From positions 33,848,433-33,912,432 of the forward strand of contig CM034594.1 of the NCBI GenBank assembly GCA_020091685.1: a stretch of 64,000 nt of DNA. The letters are read 5' to 3'. The DNA comes from Lutjanus erythropterus. Lineage: Eukaryota > Chordata > Actinopteri > Lutjaniformes > Lutjanidae. Positions 36,825-49,100 of the stretch are shown here, piece after piece. Each line of letters begins with the position of its first letter. Within the stretch, counting starts at the first letter, position 1. The notes under the pieces were generated by a model. It made no database searches, was not told where the DNA came from, and saw nothing but the letters and a program-made list of their open reading frames with translations. Made by a program: the position numbers and the translations under genes.

Positions 36825-37640
36825 TAGGGATGGCAGTGTGAGAAATACCTCAACCACTGCCAATTTTTGTACAGATGTTTATAGTCCAGACAGGATGAAT
36901 CATAATTTCTTTGGTGATAATGTTTCACCAACCACTGGATGGACAACCTGAAAATCTGGTAGCCATTCATGTCCCCCCAAAATGAACTGTAATCACTTCG
37001 GTGATCATCTAACACCATCAGGTCAAATGTTCAGTTTCTCTGTTGCTCCGGTTTATACCTGCAAAACTAAAGACTTTCCCATTAGCCTCAGCTGTTATTT
37101 GTTGTTTTGAGCTAACTGGCTAATGTTGCTAACAGCCTGTGAGAATTACGCACAGTCATGCTTCAATCTAACTGCTAATATCAGCATGTTAACATGCTGA
37201 TATTTATCAGGTAGGCTTTAATTACCATGGCCACCATCCTACTTTGTTACATGGCTTTGTTAAATGGTCAGTTCTGATTGGTCAGCATTCTGAGGTGTGT
37301 TATTTCTATATATCAGACCGTTGCTATGGATGCAGTTCTCATAGACTCAGAAGGAGCAATAAGATTCTTTTTAAATCCATAAAATCAGTTTAAAATTAAT
37401 ATTTTGTCAAATTATTTATTTTCTTGGTAGGTAACTATGCAATAAGTGGGATTTACCCACATTTCCATTAATTATTTGTCAACATTACCCCTTACATGGT
37501 GGCCATGGTAATTACAGACCACCTGCTGAATATCAGCATGTTAGTATTGTTACTGTGATTATGTTTAGATTTAGATTTACACTGAAGCACCATTGTGTGT
37601 CAGCTGTTAGCATAGACTTTACTTCAGCATCAGTTCTTCA
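36825..37640. repeat. decayed teleost repeat interrupted by a foldback element
   Basis: The left part has GGGATGGCAGTGTGAGAAAT, TCTAACACCATCAGGTCAAA, TACCTGCAAAACTAAAGACT and GCTAACTGGCTAATGTTGCT. The right part resumes after 37560 with AGCACCATTGTGTGTCAGCT. These match successive parts of the family also seen at 29537-29720. Confidence 0.7.
37185..37560. mobile_element. foldback/MITE-like element with long inverted ends
   Basis: The left end reads ACATGCTGATATTTATCAGG then TTTAATTACCATGGCCACCA. The right end is its inverted copy, ATGGTGGCCATGGTAATTAC then CACCTGCTGAATATCAGCAT. The arms are about 55 bases with few differences; no coding capacity inside. Confidence 0.75.
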
Positions 37641-39418
37641 AGAACATACAGCTGTATGACATGTATCTCCATGTCCATAAATTAAAGGAATAAAACGTTA
37701 AAGCAGCCATATAAAAGACTCTACTTCAAATCACGCAAAACTTACTTTTACAGGAAAGCTTTTTATATGTGAATTTGTTTTTATAAATTGTTTTATCTGT
37801 TCCTTCTTTATATTGAGGTTTTTATCTTGACTGTGAACTATATTATCTTGTTCAGTAAATCACTTTGTATCTTTGATTGAAAAGTGCTGTACAAATAGTT
37901 TATTTGCTACTTTAGTAAGTGAGGCATAAATACATTAATGTATGTTGTTTCTGGACGTATGTTTCTATCTGGCAAACACAGCACTATACATGCTGATAAT
38001 TTTCCTCACCATGTTTGACTGGAAGTGAGGACTTCAGTCTCTGTTTTTCAGAGGAAAAGTACCCTGTAATTCCCACAGAGCTGGCGTGCAGTCTTCCTTG
38101 TTTTTCCCAACATCTTGTTGCCAGACCTACCTCACAGTCCTCAGGCGTTGCCATGTACTGTTCTGAGCCTCTTCTGCTTCCACATAAACATGAAGTGAAC
38201 CGTGCTGCACAAGAAGCATAAAAAACAGGTGGATATTTTTCCATCTTAAACTCAAATATCATATATTATCAGAGTAATGAGGCTATTTTTTTCTGCCCAG
38301 TTGTTTATAGATGTTCTGGTGTGTATTGATTTAAATCATTTATTAAGATGACGTGTGTTAACCACTGCATCAAAATGTTACTTTGGGATGAAGGAGACAT
38401 TTTAATTTAAATGTACAACCAGTTGATGCTATAACATCAATTTGAGTTGAAGTCAGTCAAGTTACATTTAATAGATTCTATATGTGGACAATATAAATGT
38501 AAAGCTTTAATTTGTTATGAATTAAGAAGATTTATTTAATTTCATGTTCATATCAAACAAAAGCATTTCTACAATTTCAACAAACCCTCTCACAACATAA
38601 GACTCAAACAGCCAGGATGACCTACAAATGTCTTTAGGTGATATATCTTTATTTCATTTACGTTGGCTTTAAGTTTAAATGTTTGTATAGTTTCACTGAC
38701 GTTTGCGACAATTAGTTAGAGCCTATAGGCCCTCTTATACATGTGCAGTTGACACATTTATATTACAGATCATTTCATTTACAAACATTTTACAACTTAA
38801 GACTGTTATATTTATGAGCAAAATACAGTAAAATACGTAATAACTTTGTGCATACAACTGAAAGTAGCAGGAGGGCTCTCCATGAAACTTTCCACATCCA
38901 CTTTTGGATTAGAAACACCCTCTGGTCTTTCTAAAAATCTTTCTATTCTATTTGTATTTATTTCTACCTTATAATTGGATGCCACAAACATGTTTTTTTC
39001 CTGATTGCCTATCATCTATCAGCTATACGAGCCAATATATGGTTGATACCAACCATATTTTGTTATGTTATATGTAGGTCAGTTTGATATTAAACTAAAC
39101 TAGCCCAGTATTACAGAACATTACCACTAGATGTTGCAGGTTACTTAGCAAAGTGGAACATACTGAGCCCATAGACAAGTTACAAATTCCTGCAAATGAT
39201 TCACAATAAAAAAAACCTTGGGAAATTATTGTCCCCTGAAATGCAAGGGGGCTTGCAGTTTGAACTTGGTATAGGAAGTGTTGTTTGTATTAACAGCATA
39301 ATGCAGTAACTTTAACAGGGCAAACAGGAGAAGATCGAAACAAGGCTACTGACAAAGGAGCTTAAGGAACATGGTTATATCAGACTTAATATAAAAAGGG
39401 GAAATAATGGGGTGATTG

Positions 39419-39424
39419 TTTATT
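39419..39424 (-). terminator. tmem255b: candidate poly(A) signal of the TMEM255-like gene
   Basis: TTTATT on the + strand, AATAAA on the minus strand, about 600 bases past the proposed stop codon at 40025. Another candidate is near 38956. Not proven. Confidence 0.3.
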
Positions 39425-40024
39425 AATTTTCAAGCAGTGTATTTCACAGACCAGTTAGCAACTTAGCGAGAAGACACGTCTTGCTCCATAACCACACACA
39501 GTCGTAATTCTCCACGTACATAAGAGTGTACAAGTGTAGTCCTTCAGGGATTTCCACCAGAAATGATTTCATACAGCTACATCAGACGTGGATTATACTG
39601 TGCAAGCAGAATGAGTTTTTAAATGGATGTTTTGATATAATTTAGCCATTTTAAAAACTGGAGCGCCATCAACCTCAACAAGTCGGGGCAGCATGTTTTT
39701 TAATTTATCCTTTGTACATTTGGAGGCAACACAGTGTGGAAACAAATTATTTTGGGGATGAAGTGCTACATTTCATTAGTTGGCATGTGATAATGACACC
39801 AACTTACTTCCTGATTTCATATTTTTACTGAATATCGGCAGATAATAATCAGCATCCGATCGATGTGTGCATCCCTAATTCAGACCAGCATACGTCTCTT
39901 TAGCTGTACCTTTAGTTGTGCTTCCTCAGAACAACATCACTAATATTAACAAAGCATCTGTTTATCCCTATTCTTTCTTCATATGCTTTGTGGTCATTTT
40001 CTGGTGAAATGCTGCTGGTGGTGC

Positions 40025-40156
40025 TCAGGCAGAGAGGTTGTGGACTCTGTAAGGCAGCAGGCTGGTCAGCGGAGTGTAGGGAGACGGGTTGGACTCTGTG
40101 TGAGGGATCGATGAAGCACCTGTCCCCTCTGCTGGAGGGAAATACATCGAAGCTCC
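40025..40156 (-). CDS. tmem255b: TMEM255-like last exon (inferred C-terminus)
   Basis: Acceptor ATCCAG, then an open frame from GASMYFPPAEGTGASSIPHT through ESNPSPYTPLTSLLPYRVHN to LSA and TGA. The YFPPAE word resembles YFPPGE near the end of human TMEM255B. Codon use and low AT content stand out from the flanks. Assignment to this gene is by strand, phase 0 joining and composition, not strong homology. Confidence 0.6.
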   Translation of the reverse strand, partial: GASMYFPPAEGTGASSIPHTESNPSPYTPLTSLLPYRVHNLSA

Positions 40157-43100
40157 CTGGATGAGCAGGACAGGACAAAGGAAAGAGAGAAGAATGGAAA
40201 AAAAAAAAGAAAAGTTGACCACAGATGTTAAGTCTGTCTTTTTCGCCTTTTAAACACGCCAATTCAGTCCAATCATCAAACATAAATAGATGAATAGTAA
40301 AATCTCCTATATAATCTGTCTTTGATTAGAGTGAGTTAAAAAAAATCTATTTCTACATCCAACCACACTGTTTTTGTCAAGCTGCCGTTTTGGATCAAGA
40401 ATAAACATTTGCACTCTGTAGCTTTGACTGTTTTCTACTGATGTGGATTCCAGTAAACAGCCTGGTTGAGGATTATAAAAACTGGTTTATTGTTTTGTTA
40501 AAATTCCTGGTGATAAACACATTTATTACACAGATCACTGAAGACTTGAAAATACCACAACCAAATCAGTCGATCAAACGTGGGTGGTCAGACATGGGGA
40601 CCTCAGCAGTCTGTTCCCACAATTTCTGTTTGAGGAAAGATGTTTTTTGTCTGAATTAAAGACAAGCTGCTGTAAATAAATTAGATTCTGACATTCTGAC
40701 AAGAACTAAATTTAGAACGTAGAGTTAGCTGCTGACAAACAAAACTATGGATCTGTGTATGATGATTACTTATAATAAAGGGTTAGCAAGTCTGTCAAAT
40801 GTATATGTAAAAAACATTGGGCTTGCTTTTGTAAAAGTTTGTGGGATACATCTAGACCAGAGGCAAGTTGACACCATATGGTATCTGAGTGTGGAGTCTG
40901 CTTCCTGGTACCAGTACTGAAGTAAACAGTTTGACCACAGACTGTTTCTCTATTCATCACATCCTGTGGAGATTTCATTTAAACAAACTCAAATAACAGA
41001 TTTTACTCCCTCTCATTGTTTCTTCTGGGTCTTTAAAATACAACAAACATGCTGAATGCAACAACTTTTAAAAGTTATAATCCCTAAGATTCAGGTCTGG
41101 TTGATTTGACAACACTTGCCATTAATGTGGTAACAGCTTCCTAACATACATTATGCAAGTGAACTCAAGTGGATGGAGGGCAAAAAAAATATACTACAAG
41201 TAGGCACTGCTCGATCTCTCTCTCTGCAGATGAGTAAATTAACTGTCTTAAATTATTTATTAATAGCTAAGGTAATTTTCTTCGTCAGCCTTGCTTTCAT
41301 ATAATTGGAAGACAGTTTGCTTACTTATAACTCCCAACAGCTCACTGTTATCTGATGTTTCTATTCTTCCTAGTCTGTCACTGTCCCTGTGCACTGCTTT
41401 GATGAGGGGAAACTGAAACATCAAGGATGTCATCGTCGATTGCGACCAATGAAAACAGATTGCAGGTGAAGCAAGTGAGTAATGCTTTGCAAAAACAGAG
41501 TGACAAGTGACAAGTTGATCACCCTGTTCATGGAGGCATGGAGCAGGTTAGGATATCCTCATTGGGAAAAACTGAAACTTGTTCACTCACTAGCTTCCAG
41601 TCAGGAAGAGGTGTTACGGTAAACACTTTTTAAGCAGCTACTTTGTCATAAAGACAACAGAAGAGTAACTGGTGTATCTGTTTACGGTGCAGCAAAACAA
41701 ACATGTTTTCATTTAGAATTCAGTCAGAAATAACTGCAAACACGACCTGATTTATTGCTGCACATAGTGAGAAAGGTTTTCCACACAAAAAACTTTTATT
41801 GATGCACCATCACGGTCAGTGCCAACCTCTGTGGCAAACACATTGTGTTTCCTGTGGTTGCCGCAGAATAAATTTAACCTAATTTAACTAGAGTCTGTGT
41901 GATGCAAATTTCGTATGTAGACGGTATGCGCTAAGGTCCTGTGCAAACATCTGCTTATCCCCAATTTGTTGCGACCACACAGATTCATCCGTGACTTTGT
42001 CCACGTAGCTTCTACAGATACCGTTCTACATCTCCAAGTCGATTCCAGAAAGTATTATGAACAAAACTAACGGACATCTGTTATGATCAACAGTTGTCCC
42101 TGTGCGTGTTTGTTCAGGACTATAATAGAGCCCTTAGCCGTAACATAATACATCTCGAGTGAACAGTAAAAACTGAGGCTGATAAAGTTACGTACAGTAA
42201 GAATGGATTACACGCTGTCCGTTCCTGTAAAATCCATCATCCATAAATCCCTCAGGCAAACTGAATCCAGTGCTGGAATGGTGATTTTGGCCACTAGGGT
42301 TGGGCGATGTCTACCAAATCGGTATATGACGACGTCCACAGTGAAACATCATGATGGATGATTTCGTTATTGTATTTCTGTTATGTCCTTCAGCAAAGAA
42401 GCTGTAAAAAGGTGCAGATTTAGAAATATTTTTTGTGTCTGCACCTAAATTAAAACATGCTTTCGCTGGGAAGTAAATCCTGTTAATAAATAAGCTGTCT
42501 CTCCTTTAGTAAATCAGGTGCAGGGCGCTCTAATAATAATTACAATTAATAAACCCATCCTGCATTTTTGTGCTCTCTGGCTCTCTGACACTTCTTAGTC
42601 ATTAGTTTTAAGGTGCAGATTTTTTTTTTTTTTTTAGAAATTATTCTTTTTTCTTTTTTTCTTTTTTTTTTTTTACTTTACCCACAAACATTTTATTGCA
42701 CTTTCAGTAACAAGATTTATTGACCCACATTTGGCTCTTGCTGGGTTTTAATTTTGGATCCTGTCTGTGTGTGGTAGTATGTGGTGTGGATTGAGGTGGG
42801 GGTGGCTTTTAAATCACGATGTTACAATGACTGACTTTTAACCAGAGTTCAAAGTTTCATTTCCACGCTCTGTCTGACACTGCACTTGGATAAGGATGAA
42901 TCAGAACTTCAACACAAAGTAAAAACAAAAACAAAAAACACAAAACTACCAAAACTAAAACTACCAGAGATGAGCACTTTTATTTTGAAAATAGTAGATA
43001 CCACAGGCACAAGTTAAGAAGTAATTTAATGAGTTCAAACCCCTTAATATCTTGTCTTGATTTATCTTTTGATGTTTCCACTTTTTATGTAGGTGAAAAT

Positions 43101-46100
43101 AGTGGGATACTTTCTGGATATACATGGGTTTCATCAATCAACAGTGAAATTACTGTACAGGATGTTTAAAGGATGGATGTAGGGTGGAGACGAGGAGGAT
43201 CATTTACGTGACTGTGATGGTTAGTCTCACAGAGTCATAGAGAGATAAGATAAAAATGAGGAGAAACTAGACTAAACACATATATAAGCTTGTTATAGTA
43301 TATTTTGCAGGTGTGTGTTAGTGTGTGCTGGTGCATTAGCATTTGTGTGTGGAAGACCACATCCTCATGATGATCACAAGATTAAACCCATTAATCCATC
43401 ATACATGTGAATGTAAGACGTCATTCATGTTCTTATGTGCTTTGATTGTTTGATGACATGTTGTAGAATTCTGCAGAAGGTAAATGAGATGCAAATATCT
43501 GGTTCACTTGCGGTGAGAGAGAGGGAGAAACTCAGTGCCAAACATTTGCACCGGGACCTCTGTAACATCTATCAGCATCCTTTCCAAAGACATGGAGGCC
43601 CTTCAACTGGAGAACTAGGAGCTGAAACATCATTACAAAGTTCTGATCTCAGCTGAGAGGAAGGAGCAGGAGGCTCTGCTCCTGGAAAAGGAGGAGCTGA
43701 AGAAGGAGCTTCAGAGAGTTGAAGCCATGAATGCCAGCGAGCTGAGCGGAGAGGAGGTGACCTGCCCCTTCACAGTGGAGGAACTTCGTCAACAGCTCGA
43801 GGACGAAAAAAGGAGGCATTCAGCAGGAAGGCAGATGCTCGTCACTGAGCTCGCTGAGACCAAACAGGAGCTGGAGGATGTCAGCAAAGAACTCCAGAGA
43901 GAGAGAGTCCTGAGGGTCCAGGCTGAGACAGAAAAACTGGAGGCTGTGGGGATCAGAGAGACTCCTTTCCACAAGCTGGAAGACCTGCAGAGGGTCTCAG
44001 AGGAGCCTTCAGCTGAGAGCCAGCTGCTTTCGGCTGGGCTCAAATCTGAGAAAACCAAACAGGATGGACCTCATCATGAGATCCAGAGATGGAAGGTCTC
44101 TGCCAGGACAAGGAATTTCTGCTGCAACAAGAGGAGTTTTTCACTTTGTTTCAGAAGCAGAGGGAAGAGACGAGCTGCTGACTGAGCATCAGTCAGTAAT
44201 TACTGTTAAATAAAGAAAAATCTGGAGCCACACTTCTGACGTTTCACACCTGTGCAGCGTACACTGAAGTCAAGCCTCTACAAATACATCTCTGGCTGTA
44301 TCACAGTGTTTTTCCTGCCTGCCTCTACAACATGTAACGTTGGACAGCCAATCACCAACATTATTAGATCTTGGGACAAACAAGCAGCTTCACTGAAACT
44401 GATGAGATTTTTTTTATGTACTGAAATTTTGCACTAAATGACAAGGCATTATTTGATATTTGATTGTATTGGAGGAATTCAGTAGGTGCTATAAAAGTAG
44501 TATAAGTATAACACATCTGGAGATACATGGTTTTCACTGGACAAGAGGGGTGTGAAGTCTGGACAGACGACTGTAAACTGCAACTTTTTTTTTTTTTATC
44601 TGTCCCTCGCATGTCTGTCAACTTTAGCAGTTGAAATAGTTCACCAAAAATTAGATTTTTAGCACTTCTATAAAGTTATTCCCAAAATTCACTGTTCCAG
44701 CTTCTCTAATGCACGGTTTTGCTGGTTTCCTCAGTTTTATATCAATGTACACACCGTCAGGATTTCTTAATATCCTGGTGTACTGTAATACCTTTATACC
44801 TATGGTGGCCGACAAGGGCAAACACGCTGCATATACAGAAACGCACTGCATATGAGAAAACAAATGCAAAAGTAAAACGCTGCATATCCAGTCATACAAC
44901 AGAAGTGCTCCAGGCCTCTAGGGGCAGTGCTGAGCTTCTACCTGAGAGACAGACAACGGATGCATCAATGTACGGTAAGGAGCAGAAGAGTGAGTGAGTG
45001 AGAAGAAGAAAGTTATGGTTGGAGGAAACGGGAGGTTTGGTCAGGAGAGGCTACATATAAAGGTATGTATTCTTTTTCTTTCTTTCTTTTTTTGGCTCTT
45101 TCATAACACTGTAAAAGATTAAGGCTAAATGTAAAAAAAAAAAAAGACAACAAGCATGCAACAATGCACATTTAACCTAAATCGTGTGTGTGTGTGTGTG
45201 TGTGTGTTGACTGCATACTGACTGGGTGGAGCTGGTGAACTCTGTGTGAGTTGGCGTCCATCAGTAGAGGAGCTGTAGGAGAAGATGCTGAGCTCTCAGA
45301 GGGCTCAGTCACAGGGCTGTTACTCCTCTGACACAAAACAAAGACAAACACACAATATAATTACAATTAAAATGTTTTCTGATGTTCACAGTCACATTAC
45401 AAATGAATGATACAGATGGTCAGATGGTTAGTCTGAAGCTGATTACAACACTGTTTTGGCCGTGATCATGAGAAGTCTGCAACGTTGACAGGCAACACAG
45501 TTTTTATTGGTTACATTTCAAATGTCTCATCTCCCAAATGAGCATCAGGCCAGTTGGACCCATCACAATTAAAACAGGCCTTTTATTTATGGCTGTAATC
45601 AGACCTAAATGTGAGGATGGATCTGACTATTTGTAACAAATAAGGTTGATAAGACTCTGCTGTTTGATGGAGACAAAAATGCAAACAAAGAAATCTCTCA
45701 TATGAAATGACCAGCACATCTAGAAATCCACGGTTAAAGAAGGTCACGTGTAGATCTTGCGATAGCGATCATGTGAACCCAAACCATGATTTTCCTCTAA
45801 GTGTTTTTTGTGCCTAAAGCGTTGTCAGATTATGAAACACAGAAATAATGCGTACAAATTTCACAAGAGATTCACAAATCAAGGGTTCCCTTCAAGACAT
45901 GACCCTGAAATAGCTTATAGTTCTTCCTTAACACCAGTTTCGTTGCTGTGACATCACTGGATGCAGGGAGAACAACAGATTTCACAGCAGGAGAACTAAT
46001 TTTTGTCAGTCAATAAAACACACACCACTACAGTTATTGCTTTCGTTGACTAAATTTACCATCAACAGTGACTGGACATCCACAGAAACAGTGCAGAACT

Positions 46101-49100
46101 TTCCCTTTAAGGGGGAGTCAGCTGGGAGCCAAACAGCTGATGGTGAAGAGTGAATGAAACAGACCAATCGGCCAACACAAGCACAACTCCGGTGTTCTGC
46201 GTGAGCTAAGGCTAAACTCCATCTGTTAAATGCGTGGCGCTGCATCTTTTCACAGGTGGGTCATTTACACATTATTCTGCAATTATGGGAGTTGCTTCAG
46301 TTTTTCACTTGTGCACACAGTTAGTGATGAGCAGTTTTATCAGGTCACATCACATGTTCCCCCCTGCAAAAACTGTTGATAAATCTGAGCCTTTGTGTTG
46401 TTTCAGTCTCCATTTGGGTGGTCTGTCTGCAGCACGCTTGAGGTTGAATCCCAGAGTGTTTGAGGTTGCAAATCTATAAATTTTTACAAACTGTTAGTTT
46501 CCCGGTCTTTATGTAATCAACTGCAGCCAGAAAAGGAAAACATAAAACATAAAACGTCTGCCAAACAATTAATGTAAGCACAGTTATATGATGACTAATC
46601 ATCTCATAGGTATGTAGCAAATCCAGGGTGGACAGTTCCAGATAATAATCTGCCACTCCTACAGGAAACGTCTGGTTCTATATTAAATATTAGTCCCAGA
46701 TGTTATTAGTTTTAGGCAGATGAGTCAGAAATTGATTGATTGTACCGAATCATATTAAATTTAAGAAAATGAGGAGGAAAACTGGAACACTTTCCTGCGT
46801 AAAGATTGACAGCTGATTTCTGGATAACCGAGAGAATTATGACAGACAGAGCCTAATCCCTAAATTGTTGGAGAAAATAATATTTACATGAAGGGTATAC
46901 GGTAATGCAAAGATATTAGTTTCACAGCATGCAGTGAAGGATGACGAGCGTCATTTTCTGCAGATTTTAGGCTCAATCAGATCAGATCAGCTGGGTCGCT
47001 GGCAGCATAAAGCTCAATGAGCGCTTCATAGACCACAAACATGCTAAATCTTTGGTGTTTTAAGTAGGCAGGGTTGGTGAGAGCAGTTTTCACTGCCAAC
47101 AGGTCACGCACATCAGTGGCACAGTTGACAGCTGGCTCCTTTGCCGGACAAATCAAAAGCAAAATGTTTTTCTTGATTAGGTGTTTGGTCTATAAAATCT
47201 CAGTGAAAGTTAGTAAAAAATGTCAGTTATGGTCTCTTGCATATCTTCATTCCAACAGTCGAAAGATATTCCCTTTACTAACACAGAGGGGTAAAAAAGA
47301 GCCTGGGATTTAGACGAATCTGCAAGCTCATGTTTCATTTGCTCTGGCAGGTACATCTGGCTACTCTCCTGTTCAGACGCATTTCTATCCATCCTGGGTC
47401 TCTTCAGGCCAATCACAACTGTTGATCTAATATGGGCCGGGTTTGATACGATGACTGACCAGAGGAGCCTCACCGGTCCAGATTTGAAAAGTCACACGTT
47501 TCGAGTGCAACACATTTACACTATTTTTCACCTCGTGTTTTCAGAAACACATTGCAATGTGCTGTTATAGGTTCATGTACAGGTCATTTTTTCCTGTTTG
47601 AAACACGGCCCCAATCTGAATGTGTCACTCAGCGCTACGTCGCAGGTTTCACCGCTCTCATTAGTTGGTGCTGTTGCTGGTACGAACTTATATTTTATAT
47701 TTGTGAATTAGTTAGTCTGGTGACGCCGAGGCTGGGTGAAAAAAGCAGCAAATATTCACATTTGAGAAGCTAGAACCAGTGTATTTTGGGCATTTTTAAT
47801 GGGGGCTCACAATGAATATTGAGGCCAAGAAAGTATTGGGAAATTCTTATTATTATTTATTATCACAAAAATGAAATTATAGCCGATAAACATTGGCTAT
47901 AATTACATCAGATTTGACAGATTATGGGAAAACATTTCATTTGAATTCCTGGGTAAAACGCTCTATAGATGTTTTGTTGACTAGAGAAAATAAATAAACA
48001 TTTGAAGAGTCAGAATTATTCTTTGTTCTTTGTTGTCATAGTGATGTCAGTTAGTGGAATATTAAATCATCCGTCTTGGTTCTTTACGTCTTGGTCTTTC
48101 TTACCCTCAGGTGAGCATAAACTACAGGTTATATAAACTTCTTTTTAAAACCCAAAAATGTAAAATTATGGGTTATCTTATCGGTACCAGGCATGAGAAG
48201 CAGGAGATAATCAGTTATCAATGAAAAAAAATCCTATGTTGTTCTTCCTTAGCTTTTTAAAAAATGTTCTTCCTTTCTCTTCACTCTGTTCTCTTTCTCT
48301 GGAAGGAACAGCGATCAGAGACAGTAACCTTTATTTTGGTGCAAAGCCTTCAAATACCATCAAAAAATCTTATTATTACATTTGAACATAGCTATAATCA
48401 GATATTATTTTGAGAGTAACTTCCCCCAAAAAGTTGTAATTGATGCTTTGATTCAAGCTTTGTTTGTTTTTGCCCCTATGATGAACTCGAGATTTTTCTT
48501 CTAGAGTTTAGAAGATTATATCAAATAGTTTTTGAGATTTTACAGAGAGTTTGAAGGGAAAAGTGCCTTTGACTTAGTGTCTGTTGGTTTTACAAGCGGA
48601 AGCTGCAGAAGGAGGAGTGAAGGAATGCTTGTGATAAAACTCGCTGATGGACTGATGTTTAGCATGCAGAGACGGTCCAGGGTAACCCTGCTGATACAAA
48701 CTATCAGTCCAGGTTCTCACGGCACGAAAGTGGAAGAGGAGATCAAAGTGGCTGGCTGCAGTAGCAGAAAAAAACTGACCTCATGCATCAACAGGACCAT
48801 GAACAGATCTCAGTAAGCATTTCTCTCTCTGTGCAGGCTGGAATGAGAGGGGGATGATCGCAACTTTAAAAATGAAAACCTAGGATACTGGTGTGTGTTA
48901 TTATGCATAATGCAGTTGTCTTGTTTAAATAAAGCCCATTCATTTGGACTACATTTCTTTGGATTGTTATCTTGCACGTTTCAAGTGTTCTTATATATGC
49001 GCACCAACTTTACAGCCCTTTCATATAAATGACGTATTGTACATATTTTTTAAAAATCTAATTTTAATAATATTTATCCATGTCTTTTTGTCGTTGTTTT

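Larger units (their letters stand above)
25773..39418. other. intergenic region between convergent rasa2 and TMEM255-like gene
   Basis: About 13.6 kb without a supported gene. Contents, left to right: mariner relic (26577-27105), short repeat tail (27110-27200), tetranucleotide microsatellites (29424-29536) with adjoining repeat fragment, orphan-exon candidate (30244-30362), LINE 3' fragments (31235-31570 and 36180-36330), and several short fish repeats (32150-32305, 33940-34070, 34130-34440, 36825-37640). The stretches 27.2-29.4 kb, 34.5-36.1 kb and 37.7-39.4 kb show nothing I recognise. Confidence 0.6.
40157..45222 (-). other. tmem255b: TMEM255-like intron with repeats and a coiled-coil pseudogene
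   Basis: A 5.1 kb interval. It holds a fragment of a fish repeat at 42293-42375 (GGGTTGGGCGATGTCTACCA), T-rich tracts near 42620-42675, the pseudogene at 43560-44215 and a repeat block at 44800-45060. 40.2-42.2 kb shows nothing recognisable. Confidence 0.5.

Noticed and set aside
48532..48816. 94-codon open frame on the + strand
   Set aside because: No recognisable motif, no splice context and no partner exon; antisense within an intron. Chance frame is the simplest reading.
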